DNA of 64,000 nucleotides from Metellina segmentata (GCA_947359465.1 OX375883.1:20028088-20092087), one strand, 5' to 3'; positions 1-12,417 are shown, counted from the first letter of the stretch. Numbers and translations: made by a program. Notes: generated from the letters alone by a model not told the origin.

Positions 1-870
1 TTAATTAATCAAACTGAATTTCATCACATTTGTTTGTGTGCTAATGAATTTTACTTACTGAAAAGTGCATTCTCAATATTATATTATCCTGACATTTAAA
101 AATCTCTTGGTCACACATTTAAACAAATGTACTTTAAAAAAATCCCTATTATAATTTTCCTGGATTTACTGTGGTTTTTCGTAGTTTTGAAAGGAAATTT
201 TATACATTATTTACATTTGTTTTAGATGTTATGATTCATATTGCTCCATCTTACTTGTAACATCTTTGCATATGTATTTGTAAATTATGTGAGAAATAAA
301 AAAGAGATATGACATAACATTGAATTAATCCTTTTTATTCATAAACACATGTGTGCAGTGAAACTTGCATTATTTAAATTAACTGGTAATTTCTAGAATT
401 TTTTTGCATCATGAATTGTTTTATAATTTGAATCTAAATCCATGTTTTGTTCAAAGTTACTTTTAGATAATTCAAACATCTTATTCAACAAAACATTTAA
501 TTTAACTGTGACTTATTCTTTCTGAGAATATGTACATCCAATGCATGTATGCACATTTATCATCCAAGTTGCACTGCATATTCATGTCACCATTTCAGAA
601 TATTAAAAACCATGGCCAATGTCAATGAAATTATTGTATTATATAACTATGAAACTAATAAAATAATATTTTAACATTAAATGCTGCCTCTGCATATGGT
701 TGGATAAGTCAAAAACATTGTACCGCTCATTTTGGATTGGTATATTTTTATAAATTTAATAAATCAAGTTGTACCAGTAATTACAAATAAAACCAATGTA
801 CTCCCTGGTTCTCAATGTAGATACCCAGTTGGTTCAGCATAGGTCATTGCTCATTGACATATTTCTGCAG
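1..870. other. AT-rich non-coding sequence
   Basis: I see no gene, splice-supported exon or clear repeat boundary here. The sequence is AT-rich with short homopolymers. Confidence 0.5.
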
Positions 871-1359
871 ATATAGAGCAGGGGTGGGGAAGCTGTGACA
901 TTAAAATCAAATGTGACCTTCTGGGTCCTTAAGTTTGACCTTTTGAGTGAATCCAAATGTTACAGAACAAACCTTTTTATTTTTATTAATACGTTTTTGT
1001 TTGTCATTCATATTTTAAAACGAATGTATTTAAAATATCAAAAGTTGATATACAGTCAGTATCAGTTATATGGTTAGTTCAGAGGTCCAGAAAAATCAGA
1101 CCATTTAAGCAGGGTGACCATATATGCGGAACAATTCTACATTTTTTAATTATGGCAGGATTATATTCACATATCAAAATATAGTGCTCTTAAACAAATA
1201 ATTAAACTTTTAAGAAATTAATTCGCAAAGTAAAAACTACAGTAAGAAATATGCAATATTTTAAATATTCAAATTTATTAGCTTTTGTTACCAATCTAAG
1301 TACAGTACTCATACATATGTGCATCCTTATTCAATGCACTTATCTCTACTATTATAAAA

Positions 1360-1441
1360 GGAAGTGTTTGTTTTTCCGTTTTTTGTTATCACAGTCCTGA
1401 CGAATCTGCGACACTTACAATAATGGGGTTTGGTACACAGG
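1360..1441 (+). mobile_element. Possible Helitron/Helentron 5' end
   Basis: The string tctctactattataaaagg at about 1363 is the form seen at 5' termini of arthropod Helitron-like elements. No matching 3' hairpin plus CTAG end is found downstream, so this could be a truncated copy or a chance match. Confidence 0.3.
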
Positions 1442-3429
1442 TAGGGTCAGGTGGGGTAAAACAGTTATAAAAAGAGGTGCTTTTTCATTTATACCTTATT
1501 TGCAAAAAATATATTAGTTACTTTTGCAAAAAAATTGTATCAAATATGCAACTTAATATTCCTCTCTACATTTTATAAACAAATTTAGCAAAAAAATTAC
1601 AAATTAGTAATTATAATGCTGTTTTAAAACATGTTGTCAATTACCTATTTTACCCCATACCGTGGGGTAAAATAAGTAATGTGTGGGGTAAAATAAGTAT
1701 AGTCATTTAAATTTTGCTTTATTCTTTATTGAGATCTAATATTGCACACTAAGTTTAAAGAAAGCTAATTTTAAGTTTTTAAATAATGTACACACATATT
1801 TAAGAGAAAATATAGTGCCCTCTGTGGTCCATCAGTGGATCACACAGGACTCTCACAATTTGGGACACATCAACCTCAGATATGTCTTCATTTTCTGGGA
1901 AAATAATGTATGAATTTCCACTTTTTTTGGCAAATTTGACAGTATAGTCCTGGCTACTTTTAGAAATTATTACTCCAACAAATGTCTGAGTCATTGTTTT
2001 TCCTGGAAAATTCACTTCAACCTACTTTCCGATTTTTAAGGTTGGGTTATCACTAATGCTCTTTGATGAAGTAAAGCATTCCTCTTCTAAAGAAATTTTG
2101 GGGTTTAGAATCTTTTTCTTCGCTAGGCTTTTCAATTTAATGTCTCGATTGATTTTTTCTCCTAAAAGTCTCTGATGGATTCCAGTCACTGATTTATTAC
2201 TTGTGAGGCATTTCGAGATTTCTTATCCACATTAACTTTACTTGTAACTGGATTAGTAGTTAGCCCTGTCTCATCAGCATTAAAAATTTTATGAGGTTGA
2301 TCGCACAGTTTATGCTCATTAAGGATGCTTTCAGACTTTTCAAAAAACTTCTCAATAATTTCTTTTGTGAGACTCTTAGCCCGTGACTTAGACAATATTT
2401 CAGGCTTGCGCTTTCCCAATTCTTTTCCCCAAAATGTCTCAAAATTTATTTTCCAATTGGGGCCAGGAAAGTTATTTGGGAAAAGATTCACTTTCCCTGA
2501 TGATTCTAAATAACCTTGAACCATTTCGATAAGATCATTTCGATCAAAGGGATATCCTCAAGAAGCTGTAAATTGCATTGCACGAACAAGAAACTACTCT
2601 TCCACTTTAGTGAAAAGAGTTGCTCTACCAGAACCTTTGTATGAAGGAGGTTTTACTGCCCATCTTCTCAGTGTATAATATGGAATGTGATACTTTTTAG
2701 CTATGCTGTAAATGCTGCACTTCTTATTGTGTATTTCTTCAACTGCCTTCTGCAGTTCTCCTTGACTGTAATTAGTAATAGTCTTCCTCTTATAAGTTCT
2801 AGGCATTTTCTGGGAAATTACGATTTTTAAACATTAGAACATATTTGGAATCTAAGTAAAAAAATCACTAATTTTGATGAGTAATTAAAAGTTATTAATA
2901 TTTTAAAATTAATTTAATTATAAATTAATAGATGTTGAAAAAATAATTTGAATTTGATATTACTTTGAGAAAAAAGTATCTCAAAATAATAAAAAGTTAG
3001 GAAATTGAATGTGTTTCTTATGTTTTGCTAAGCCTAATAATATAACTATTTTACCCCACGTGGGTTATTTTGTTCTAAAATATTTATTTTTCAGAATTTT
3101 GCCACAAAATTAAAGGAAGTCAATCATGAATAAGAGTTTTATAAAATAATATACATAAATATTCAGAAACTTATCTCTTGTATACTTTAAATCCAAAGTT
3201 TTTTTCACTTTCCCTATCAAACAACCAGATCAACAAACATCCAAATGGCCATCAAGAATAAAATTTCAGTAGAAAATATTTAATTCTGCATTAGAAATGA
3301 TGACTGACACCTATAATATATAAATCTAACAAAACATTTACAAAAATATAGCTTTTTGTATTTAATATATATTTATTTTTGAAAGCTACCTATTTTACCC
3401 CATTACTTATTTTACCCCACCTGACCCTA
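1442..3429 (-). mobile_element. pogo-superfamily DNA transposon with perfect 20-bp TIRs
   Basis: The termini TAGGGTCAGGTGGGGTAAAA (1442-1461) and its exact reverse complement (3410-3429) form 20-bp perfect inverted repeats, and each outer end is TA, as for TA-targeting pogo/Tc1-type elements. Subterminal copies of TTTTACCCCA occur at 1648, 1663 (inverted), 1684 (inverted), 3049 and 3393, probably transposase-binding repeats. The element is about 2.0 kb and encodes a broken, internally deleted transposase on the minus strand. It lies inside an older element. Confidence 0.9.
1800..2806 (-). pseudogene. pogo/Jerky-type transposase, broken (psq HTH, NADETGL)
   Basis: Read from 2806, the minus strand begins MPRTYKRKTITNYSQGELQK with a pipsqueak-type helix-turn-helix (ELQKAVEEIH...YTLRRW). 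It runs in the same frame through two stops (near 2594 and 2551) into a CENP-B-like region and NADETGLTTNPVTSK, which holds the first catalytic Asp of a DDE_1 transposase. The catalytic core after this is missing. A C-terminal piece (2015-1800; VKFAKKSGNSYIIFPENEDI) resembles the tail of arthropod Jerky/pogo-like proteins. It cannot be an active transposase. Confidence 0.85.
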
Positions 3430-4692
3430 GTCCGAATATTTTGCAATTTTTAGGTCACGACGAACTTTAAAATTCAATCTAGAACATTTTAAAATGAATT
3501 TAATTATTATTGCTTTCTTTGGAAGGGGCAACAACATAAAAGATTGTAAATTTACTTTTTTCGTTTCTGTTTCGAACAATTTGCCAGCAAACTAAAAAAA
3601 CAAATAAGATTTTCAACATAAATGAACGTTCTTATTCGTCATGTATGATCCAAAAGAAATAAAATGTTCCTTTTCTCTTTTCGTCTCAATTTCAACGTAC
3701 TTTCCAAACAGATAATTGAAGCCAATAAACAAACAGATATCCACCTGTTGTGCTTGTAAAGGAAGAGAATTGAGGGTGGGTGGGTAATGCTGATGATGAT
3801 TCAAGGCAAAAGAAAAATAAGTGGAAGGTGAATGAAGTAAAGGCGTAAATTCAGGTCCTCTCCAGGGTCACAAAGACTTATTTATTCTTCTGGTCATTCC
3901 TTGTGTTCCTCCCCGCCTCAAGAAATATTACAAAAGTTACTATTTTTCTAAAAAGAAAAAAAAACCAATAACCTCATTAAAAGATAAAAAAAACCCAACC
4001 ATATAACCGATAACCAGGAAAATAAAATGACTATATAAGGGTGCACTTTAATACATGTTCCCTATTAAGTTAGATCGGACTTTAGAAAACTGACCATATA
4101 AGCGGGTGACCTTATAAGAGGGTGACCATATAAGAGGGCAACCATATAGCCGATACAGACTGCAGTTAAGTAAGTTATATGTATATCTGATTGGAGTTTC
4201 TTGAATGGGGGCCTTATTTGATTACATCTAAATTAATGCAGACTTTTAACATAAAAAAGAATGTCATTGATTTTTTGTAAACATTTTTTTTTTTTCATTT
4301 TTTTTTTATGATTTAAAACAAATATATATTTAAAATACCAAAAAAATTAAAATAAGTTAATTTAAGTTAGTTACGTAAAAAGAAAAATTATTGTGAAGTT
4401 TTTTGATTTGTCTGTCAGAACAACAAATGTCATGCTGTTTGGATGGTTTCGAATGAAGCTGGGAAGTCCTATTAAATCAGCTTAAAAGATGACCTTGATT
4501 TAGTTATTTCTTCTCCACATGTTATTAGAGATGATGATATGATTATACTGAGTCGAGTCACATCACATATTATTATGACCACCCCCTACCTCAGACATCA
4601 ACAGTGCACAGCCAATGAAACGCCGCACTTGGGCGCTAGCCGGGTATAAAAGTTGGAAATGTAGGCAATCTTGGAGCATATCCTACATTGCT

Positions 4693-6163
4693 ATGATGGG
4701 TAAAACACGCAATTTATCTGACTTACAAAAGGGGATGATATATATATATGTATATCATTGGCTTTCGTGCCAAGTGCGGCAGTATTTCAGAAACTGCACA
4801 CTTTGTGAACTGTTTGCGTGCTGCTGTGTTGATTGAAAGTACCATGACAGGAGTAATGGCATGTAAACAAATACAAATATACAAATACAAATATTGACGA
4901 CCAGCTACAGGCTCAAGCCCAACAAGGCTGGTCCTTTGTTTATGAGTTCCCCAATTCCCACTGACTATCCAATTGTATCTTAAATTCGTTTACTCCCTTT
5001 GAATTAACTATATTTTCTGGCAATGCGTTTTAATTGTCTATTACCCTATTAAAGTAGTAGTTTTAAAATATGTCTTATTCAATTTATACCCATGACCCCT
5101 TGTTCTGTTATCCCTATTGAAATTTAAGCCCTCTGTGTCCCCTTGTTTTACCAACTTGAAAAGCTGAATCAAATCCCCCCTCCTTCTTCTTTCCAGTGTA
5201 TACATCTTTAGCTTTCTTAATCGTTCATTAGAGTCGAGATTTGCTATCCCCTTTATTATTTTTGTAGCTCTGTGCTGAACCCTTTCAATTAATTCTATAT
5301 GCTATGATCTTTATAAACTGCAGTGTACCATGTGCCATTGATGTGAGGGGTGAATGTCAGTTACGATGGTATATGAGGACTAACTGACATGCTACAGTCG
5401 AGGAACTAACTTGTCAAACTTACCAGGGGACTTTCAGACACAAGTCTAAGATGATTGTACAATGAAACCTATTATAAGTGGGCCGCTGAAGCAGACGGGT
5501 AATCACTGCAACCATGCTGATGAAATTGCGCCTGCAAAAACGGCTTGAATTTGTGTGGCAATACCAGAACAGGACTGCTACTGATTGGCAAAGGGTTGCC
5601 TTCTCATACGAGTCATGTTTTCTGCTCTATCGAATGGATGGACGTTCATGTGTTTGATGAGAAATGTGTGAGAACAAACATCCTGCAACTATTGATGGAA
5701 GAACACAATTTGAGGAGCAGTGTTATGGTGTGGGGAATATTTTCATGACGTTGCTTGGGTTATTTTATACCTGTGGAAGGTACACAACAGATTGGGTTAT
5801 GTATCCAATCATGTAAACCCATACAATTTAACTGTTTTCTCTCAGAAGGATGGGATCTTTCAGCTGGACAATGCCACTTGCCATATGTCCAGAATTATCT
5901 GCAATTGGTTAAAGAAGCACAACAAATACTTCCAAGTGCTTTGCTGCCCCCAAAATTCACCAGATCTGAACCCAATCGAGCATCTTTGGGATCATATCAA
6001 TCACCATGTTTGCAGTATGAACACTTCATCATGCACCCTGTCGCTGCTGTCGGATGTACTGCAGTCTGCATGGCTCCAGATACCTGTAGTAACCTTTCAC
6101 AATCTTATTGACTCACTCCCATGCCATCTAGCTGCTATTGTGCTGCAAAAGGCTGGATATTAG
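4693..6163 (+). pseudogene. Tc1-family transposase pseudogene
   Basis: The N-terminal part (MGKTRNLSDLQKGMI...) matches the Tc1 paired-like HTH start; the middle is frameshifted. From 5720 an open stretch carries FQLDNATCHMSRII, with the second catalytic Asp, and PQNSPDLNPIEHLWDHI, with the third acidic residue of the DD34E triad. Several frameshifts and stops occur between 5300 and 5720, and a LINE fragment lies inside. Inactive. Confidence 0.85.
4866..5305 (-). mobile_element. 5'-truncated CR1-like LINE 3' end, nested in Tc1
   Basis: The sequence is the same, with small differences, as the 3' end of the LINE at about 55945-56380 (shared stretch gacgaccagctacaggctca and following). On the minus strand it encodes the end of a reverse transcriptase and carries a tattTGTATTTG-type 3' tail at 4866-4890. 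The 5' truncation is near 5305. Confidence 0.85.
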
Positions 6164-6746
6164 TAGGTGATCATAATAATGTGACAACCCTGTAGATCAT
6201 TAAGATTCCGTGTAGATGTTATTAATAGATGCTGACTGTCATTCCAGTAAATCTAAATGTCTGATTTTTACAATGTGCCATTTGATTAAATGTACATCTC
6301 AGTATCACAAGAACTGTATAATTTTTTGATATCTCTATTTTCATTTGAGTTAGTTGGAAAAAGTTTCAAAGCAAACTTGATAATAAGAATTGTACATTTT
6401 TAGGTTTAGAGTTGTATGATTTTTGTTCTTATTTGTGTGCCTTCTTTTCATGTTCTTTGTTTTTATGTATTCAAGGGGGCAAAACTTTCAAAGTTAAAAA
6501 AAAAATTAAGTTTTATATTTTGTTTGAAATTTGCTTTGGAAATGAATCTGACTTTCCTGAAGCAAAGTACGTGTATTTGTAACAAGATTGTCGTTTATAT
6601 ATTTGAATCAAACTGAAATGTGGCATTTTATGTACTTAACAATAATCCCTTTAAAGTTCATAGTATGATAAATAAAAATACCAAATAAAGATCATTTTCA
6701 TAACGTGATGCTGTCTTAATTTAACTTAAAAGTATCTTTAACTTTT

Positions 6747-6840
6747 AGTCCCCTTCTAAATAGTCCTGTCTAAATACTCTTTAGTCCCCTTCTAAATAGT
6801 CCTGTCTAAATACTCTTTAGTCCCCTTCTAAGTACTCTTC
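6747..6840. repeat. 36-bp tandem repeat, 2.6 copies
   Basis: The unit agtccccttctaaatagtcc plus tgtctaaatactcttt starts at 6747, 6783 and 6819 with a 36-bp period and almost no divergence. Non-coding. Confidence 0.9.
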
Positions 6841-7570
6841 TGGGAGTACCTATGCCATATTTGATTTTGAAACAATTAGTTGACTTATCGTGACAAGGTA
6901 TATTCTGGTAACCAAAAATGCCATCAAAGACCTTTTCTGAAAGTTTGATAGTATCTTCATTTATCCTAAAAGAGTTTCATCTTTGAGTCCTCTTCTAAAT
7001 AAAATCCAGTCTACTGATTCAGAGAACCTGTAACGTTTGATCTCTTTTTATGATCTTATTTATTTTCTTTATTCCCCATCAAAAGACCTTTTTTACAAAA
7101 GGGTTATTATCTTAACTGAGCATAAAAGTTTCATCTTTAACTTAAGAGTTTCCTTCATAAAATCCATTCTTCTCTTTTGATTTGGAGAACCTTTGCCTAT
7201 GTTGATATGGCTTTAAAACAAGCAATTGACTAATTGTAGCAAGGTACTTGAGGCTAAAAAATATGCAATTAAACTCCATGCCAATGGAGCACCTATGAAG
7301 CATGGCATTGAATGAATTCTGATAAAAGTGATAAGACTTTCATTTAGGGAACAACTCCTCTTCTCAACTCAGTTAAGGTCACTTTGGATTTGGGTGAGGT
7401 CCCCCCCCCCCAAAAAAAAAAGTGGTTGAAATGTTTGGAATTGTGTTAACAAACAAGAAACCTCACGTGACTATCGATAATAATTTCGTTTTAATTTTTG
7501 GTTAACAAAGTAGAAAAATTCTGTTTCTAAGGTGAGATTTGAAAAAATGGAGACCATTTGTTAATTTTTT

Positions 7571-7826
7571 ATATATTAGACTCGCTGTATTTTTTTTTTT
7601 GAAAACTAGAAGCATATTGCAATGATTTATGCATATGAGCAGAATATTTTTATGCATTCTCGCCAACTATAAAAACAAATCTATATCTAGTATGATCCAT
7701 ATATTAGACTCAATGTATTTTTTTTTGAAAACTAGAAGCATATTCCAATGATTTATGCATATGAGCAGAATATTTTTATGCATTCTCACCAACTATAAAA
7801 ACAAATCTATATCTAGTATGATCCAT
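7571..7826. repeat. 128-bp tandem duplication
   Basis: Two copies of a 128-bp AT-rich unit (start atattagactcg at about 7571, atattagactca at about 7699) differ by only a few bases and a T-run length, which implies a recent duplication. Confidence 0.9.
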
Positions 7827-8216
7827 AATCAGCTGCAAACGCAAACAAGTGTGATACCTTTTTGAGGATAAACAATCCTGATTGCTAGTCTGATCATATC
7901 TGATATGTTTATTTTTAACCAAACTTTCAAATTGGTTTAAATCATCCTGCAAGGTATTCCAAGCACTCCGAAGCTTGTTTGGTCTACTAGTAGTTTAAAC
8001 GATCGAGCTACTTTCCATTTATCTGTCAGTGAACTTGACACACTACTCTATAAATCAGCTGGTTATATATCTGTCAATGGGTCTTTTATCTGTTAAGTGG
8101 GTCAAGAGTAAGAATTGTGTGTCTCGCTCTGTTTACATCAGTGGCTATCAGTTTCATTGATTAATTTTATCATGCATGACTTGCACTGAAGGGTGACTCA
8201 TCCAATAATTTTTAAA

Positions 8217-8720
8217 CTTTTGCCACTGCAGTATCTTTTTCAGCAAAATCATTTCACAAAATTTCAGCTACTTTTTGAAAATTTTCAAAGGTCAACATAA
8301 ATTTAGTACTTTTTTTACTAATTGCGTATGGAAAAAAATGTGTGTGTGTTTTTTTATACATTATTTGGAAGGAAAATTTTCCAAGTGATACCAGTTTTGC
8401 ATCAAGCTGTGGTGGCAACAATAAAAATAATTGAAATATGTATTTTTTGAAATTTTGTTAATGTCAACAAAAATTTAGTTCTTTTTGAAACCAGTAGCAG
8501 GTGTAAAAAATTTTTGTTTGCGTTTTTATTTAGAGAAAATGTTTTTGAAGGGATACCAATTTTTAACACCAAGTTGTGGCAACCATGGAAGAGAAACATC
8601 ATAATGTATCATTGCTAGATTGTTGTAAAATCCTTAATAAGAAAATGTTTAATTTTTTTTTAAATTTAAATTTCTTGGTGAGATTTTTAACGTCTGTTTT
8701 ATACGGTTTTTAGCCGATTC
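8217..8720. repeat. Dispersed repeat with internal sub-repeats (family also at 44740-45235)
   Basis: Two related blocks (8217-8410 and 8420-8720) share the order of a T-rich run, a gata-ccaa motif, 'caagttgtggcaaccatgga' and 'gaaacatcat'. The same pattern recurs at 44740-44990 and 44990-45235. I read this as an unclassified dispersed repeat; no coding potential is visible. Confidence 0.6.
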
Positions 8721-8938
8721 CTTTTGTGTCTGAGCAATTAAAATAACTACTAAAATAGTATTTAAGAGGAGACTAGGACGTTCTTGTGAAATGCTTAGTT
8801 CCATGTAGTAATATTTTATAGAGAACTAAAATAGACCCAAGACATGTAATGAGCTCCTCATAAGAAACTAGGTATAATTTTCGTGATTTAAATTTTATGT
8901 GGAATTCAATAATTTCATTTGTATAATCATTTGTGATA

Positions 8939-9300
8939 CAGTCAGATTTCGTTAAGACGAATCTCACGGGACCTTAAAATATTTCTTATTAACCCTAGTT
9001 CATATTATCCAGATTCAGAAAAAGCATTATTTCAAGAATGAAATGAAATATTAATGTTTTTTACATAACTTACTGTATAAGTTTTAGTTAACAGATAAAT
9101 GGTATTCTTTATCGCACATTATACAGATAATTCCTGATATAGCACAGATAATTCTTAATTGCATGTATATAGTTCCTGAGAAAACACAGATAATTTTTGA
9201 TTGCGGATAATTCCTGATAACCCAGATATTTCCTGATTATGCAATTTTTGTCTTGAAATATCTGTTATCGATTTGGTGTTTAGTTTTTCTTGTGACATTT
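8939..9300. mobile_element. Partial pogo-type MITE (same family as 14384-15055)
   Basis: Begins TA|CAGTCAGATTTCGTTAAGAC and follows the internal order of the element at 14384 (cagaaaaagcattatttcaa, cagataaatggtattcttta). I find no matching right end, so it is truncated or diverged. Confidence 0.6.
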
Positions 9301-10194
9301 TTAAAGAAAATCTTTGATGCTGTCTAATTGAACCGGTGAATTTTCACAAATTTCTAAGCCTTTAGTAGTTTCTTTTAAACAAGGCACAAACAACAGAATG
9401 TCTAATAATGTACTTTTCAAGCTACTAGATCAACTAGTTATTAGGTTAAAATCTTTAATAGACTCTCAGACAGACTTGCTATAGTATTTAATTTTGAAAG
9501 ATTAGATTTGTCTGAAGGTAACTAACTATGGATAAAAACAAGCACAGTAGAAAATTGTTTGTTTCAAAACATGTTTGAATTGCAATGTGAGCAATGTCAT
9601 AATTTAAATAAAAGCATCAAAATTTCTTTTATACATACTTATACTTCTTTATTTAGGCAATAACTTTTTTTTAGTGTTGGAAGTTTTTGAAAACATCTTA
9701 GAACTTGCGTGAGAAACCATAGAAATAAAACATTAATTCTATGGTAGAGGAATACAAGTACAAATCCATGAACTATGGACATTCAAGGTGGAAGTACTGT
9801 GATAGAAAGCATGTTGGTATTTATTATATTTCAGTACTGAAAATACTGAAGTTTGAGTGCTTGTATTTCCCTTACATTTTGGTTGCTGTTGAGTTAGAAT
9901 TTGAGTCGCATGATTTTGAATGGGTCTGTTTATAAAATTATGAGTTGGCAAAATGATTAATTACCTATGGCAGTTGCCATACATGATTTTATGGCAGCCC
10001 TTTTTCTTGGTGACCCTTACCACCTTTCTTGAAATAGACTTCTCCAAGGTCATCTGCTTTATCACTACGGCTACACAATATCAAGGTCCACTTGCAAAAG
10101 CTGTTTAAAGTATTGTAATTGGCAGAAGTGACAAATATCTAGGTTCACATGCATAATTCCACCTTGCAGCCTGCAGTATTCCATGAATGACTTC

Positions 10195-10530
10195 TAACAG
10201 GTTTTGACATCCTTACCAATAGAATCTTTCCAAAGGATTCTGTTCTAAGGAAATAAGCAATAGAACCTTTCTGAAGGATTTTATTCTAAGGAAATGACTA
10301 ATAGAATTTTTTTTCGAAGGGAAAGGAACTATGGAGTATTTACAAGGGATTCCATTCCATAGAATGGGTTTATAGAATTGTTGCAAAGGATTCTATGCCA
10401 AGGTAAGGAATTGTTCCAAGAGAAGGACTGATAGAATTGTCCCAAGGAAAGGACCAATTGAGTCATTCCAAGGAAAAGACCGATAGAATTGTTCCAAATA
10501 AAAATTCGATCCCAAGGAAAAGAACAAATG
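10195..10530. repeat. Degenerate short tandem repeat
   Basis: About ten degenerate units of roughly 30-40 bp built on ccaaggaaaggaccaatagaattgtt. Units are too diverged to set an exact period. Non-coding. Confidence 0.6.
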
Positions 10531-10658
10531 GAATCTTAATTTAAAGGTTGAAAGAGTCCATGGATTCTTTTGGACAATGTGTTTTTCCGTCATTAAGTGT
10601 GTTACGGAGTAAAAGCAACACAACACTATACCTGGAAATCTCCCAACGCTCAAAGGGA

Positions 10659-10811
10659 TAGGTATAAAAATACCTAGGTTCCAGTATGTTAGTTTCTTTA
10701 TGGGACTTTAACTGTATTAATTTTCTTTTAAATTCTCAAATGAAGAATAATTTATTAACAGTCCCTTTTCGTTTGCATCTGCTGAAATATTTATAATATT
10801 TTCTGCTCCAT
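10659..10811. repeat. Direct repeat, copy 1 (copy 2 at 11471-11612)
   Basis: About 145 bp starting aatacctaggttcc and ending at a tttataatattttctgctcc-like stretch recurs about 0.8 kb downstream in the same orientation with moderate divergence. It could mark long terminal repeats of an unknown element or a segmental duplication. Confidence 0.7.
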
Positions 10812-11470
10812 GCTTACCCTAATAAAATTAGTAACTATTTTTCTTTTGCAGAATTTTTAATCCTACTCGCCCGCGATCCAGCCCTTACCCCCAGTCTGCT
10901 GCTATTGTTTCGTATCCATGGTACCTATGCCAATAATGAATGTTAGTTACCCTCATTTTGTACTTTTTGACCATCTTTTTGTTTTGTGCTCGAATTTAGT
11001 ATCGCTGCTTTTCTTTTGTTTGCGTAACGTGGTTGCGATTTTTGTGTTACTTTTGGTTTGAAACGATCAGCGTCTCGTCGGCACTCGTTTGTTTGGTGTG
11101 TTCCCTGTTAACTCTAACTCTGTAACATTGTTGTGCTGGCTTTGCACTGTTTTTTTTATATTAATGTTTAATGTTTTGTGTCCGTAACAGTCTTGTGTTT
11201 TGCTATGTGCACATTTAATTTTGCAGTTGGGAACAAGTAATTGAATAAAATTAGATGTTGTTACTTAAGTTGTAGAATTCATGTGCTCACCCAGAATGCA
11301 GAAGAAAATTTTCTTGTTTGAAGAATCCCGTGTTACTGAATTTTGTAAGGTGACAGAAAGTGTAAAAATTCCTAAAAACTGCTCTTACTTCCAATTTGCA
11401 TCGTAATTGTTAACTTAAAATTGGATGTGACAGTGTAATAATAGGGCTGAATAGTAATTATACAGGATTT

Positions 11471-11612
11471 GATGAAATACCTAGGTTCCTGTGTGTTAGT
11501 TTCTGTATGGGACTCTTAACTGTTTTAATCTTGTAAGTTTTCAAATGAATAATTTATTCAAAGTCCCTTTTCGTTTGCATTTGTTGAAATATTTATAAAA
11601 TTTTCTTCTTCG
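11471..11612. repeat. Direct repeat, copy 2
   Basis: Second copy of the repeat at 10659-10811, sharing agtcccttttcgtttgcatt and tgaaatatttataa. Confidence 0.7.
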
Positions 11613-11867
11613 TAACTGAAAGAAAAACACATTAAAGTGTTTTTGTATTTCATAGAATTTTTGATAGATTTGTTTTGGAAATTTCATCACGACTGTCATT
11701 AGTCGCTTTAAAAAAATTCTCCTGCATGTAAATTAAATTTGAATCCAACTCTATAATGGACTGAGCTTTGTACTGCTGTTATTGTTACATTTTTAAGATC
11801 TTCCATCTGGTGCAGATTATCTTGTGTAGGACTTTATGCTATAAAATTACAATTCCAGCAGGACTGA

Positions 11868-12010
11868 GTGGGAGCAGTAGCCCAGTGGGAAGATCAACTG
11901 ATTTGGAATCGAAGGGTTGCAAATTCGAAAGTAGGCCCAGCCTAAGACCATCATGTACAGTCGTAGAAAAAACCCTGAACCACCCCTCTTCTTGCTAAGA
12001 CCTACGGATT
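11868..12010 (+). repeat. tRNA-derived SINE head
   Basis: Contains an A-box-like gtagcccagtgggaagatc and a B-box-like ggttgcaaattcgaa, as in the other tRNA-headed SINEs here (33586, 38085). The body after the tRNA part is short and diverged. Confidence 0.6.
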
Positions 12011-12417
12011 AAACACTTCAAAACCACACAGCTCCTCTTATTTTCTTGTCACATCCATGGGTCTTTAGTATTTAATTTTAGATTATACATATGAACCCTG
12101 CAACTGTATTGTAATATTTACTAGTAATGGAGGTTTATAGGCATTGAACTCCATATTTTGCATCTGGAGATCTTAAACAGTTAAAATTGAACTTAATATG
12201 CCAATTTTTGAAAAAAAATTTCTCATTCAAATTATGTGCATATATCTTAACACTGTACTCCATTGCTTTTAAATAGGTGCCTTAAAGTAATGTGTTCCCT
12301 CGCCATACCCTACTCTAACTGTGCAATCCTTCACCAAAGTTAAGGGTTACTTTCACACTGTTTAGAATCCATTAAAAACTGATTAACAAAGACTGATGCA
12401 TTAGAAGCGGAATGTTC

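Larger units (their letters stand above)
1053..4162. mobile_element. Tigger/pogo-like element ends, containing a nested pogo element
   Basis: The left end (CAGTCAGTATCAGTTATATG at 1053, preceded by TA) is approximately inverted at the right end (4143-4162, ending CGATACAGACTG). Both sides carry copies of a gaccatataagmgggt-type motif (1100-1130; 4090-4150). This fits a degenerate TA-targeting element whose body was interrupted by the 1442-3429 transposon. The right TA is changed to CA. The reconstruction is tentative. Confidence 0.45.
4548..6192 (+). mobile_element. Tc1-like transposon, decayed, split by a LINE insertion
   Basis: Ends TATTATTATGACCACC (left, about 4568) and its imperfect inverse near 6165-6192, both flanked by TA. 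Coding remnants on the plus strand start at MMGKTRNLSDLQKGMI (4693) and end at DSLPCHLAAIVLQKAGY (6163). A CR1-like LINE fragment (about 4866-5305) interrupts the body, so the Tc1 copy is the older of the two. Confidence 0.8.
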
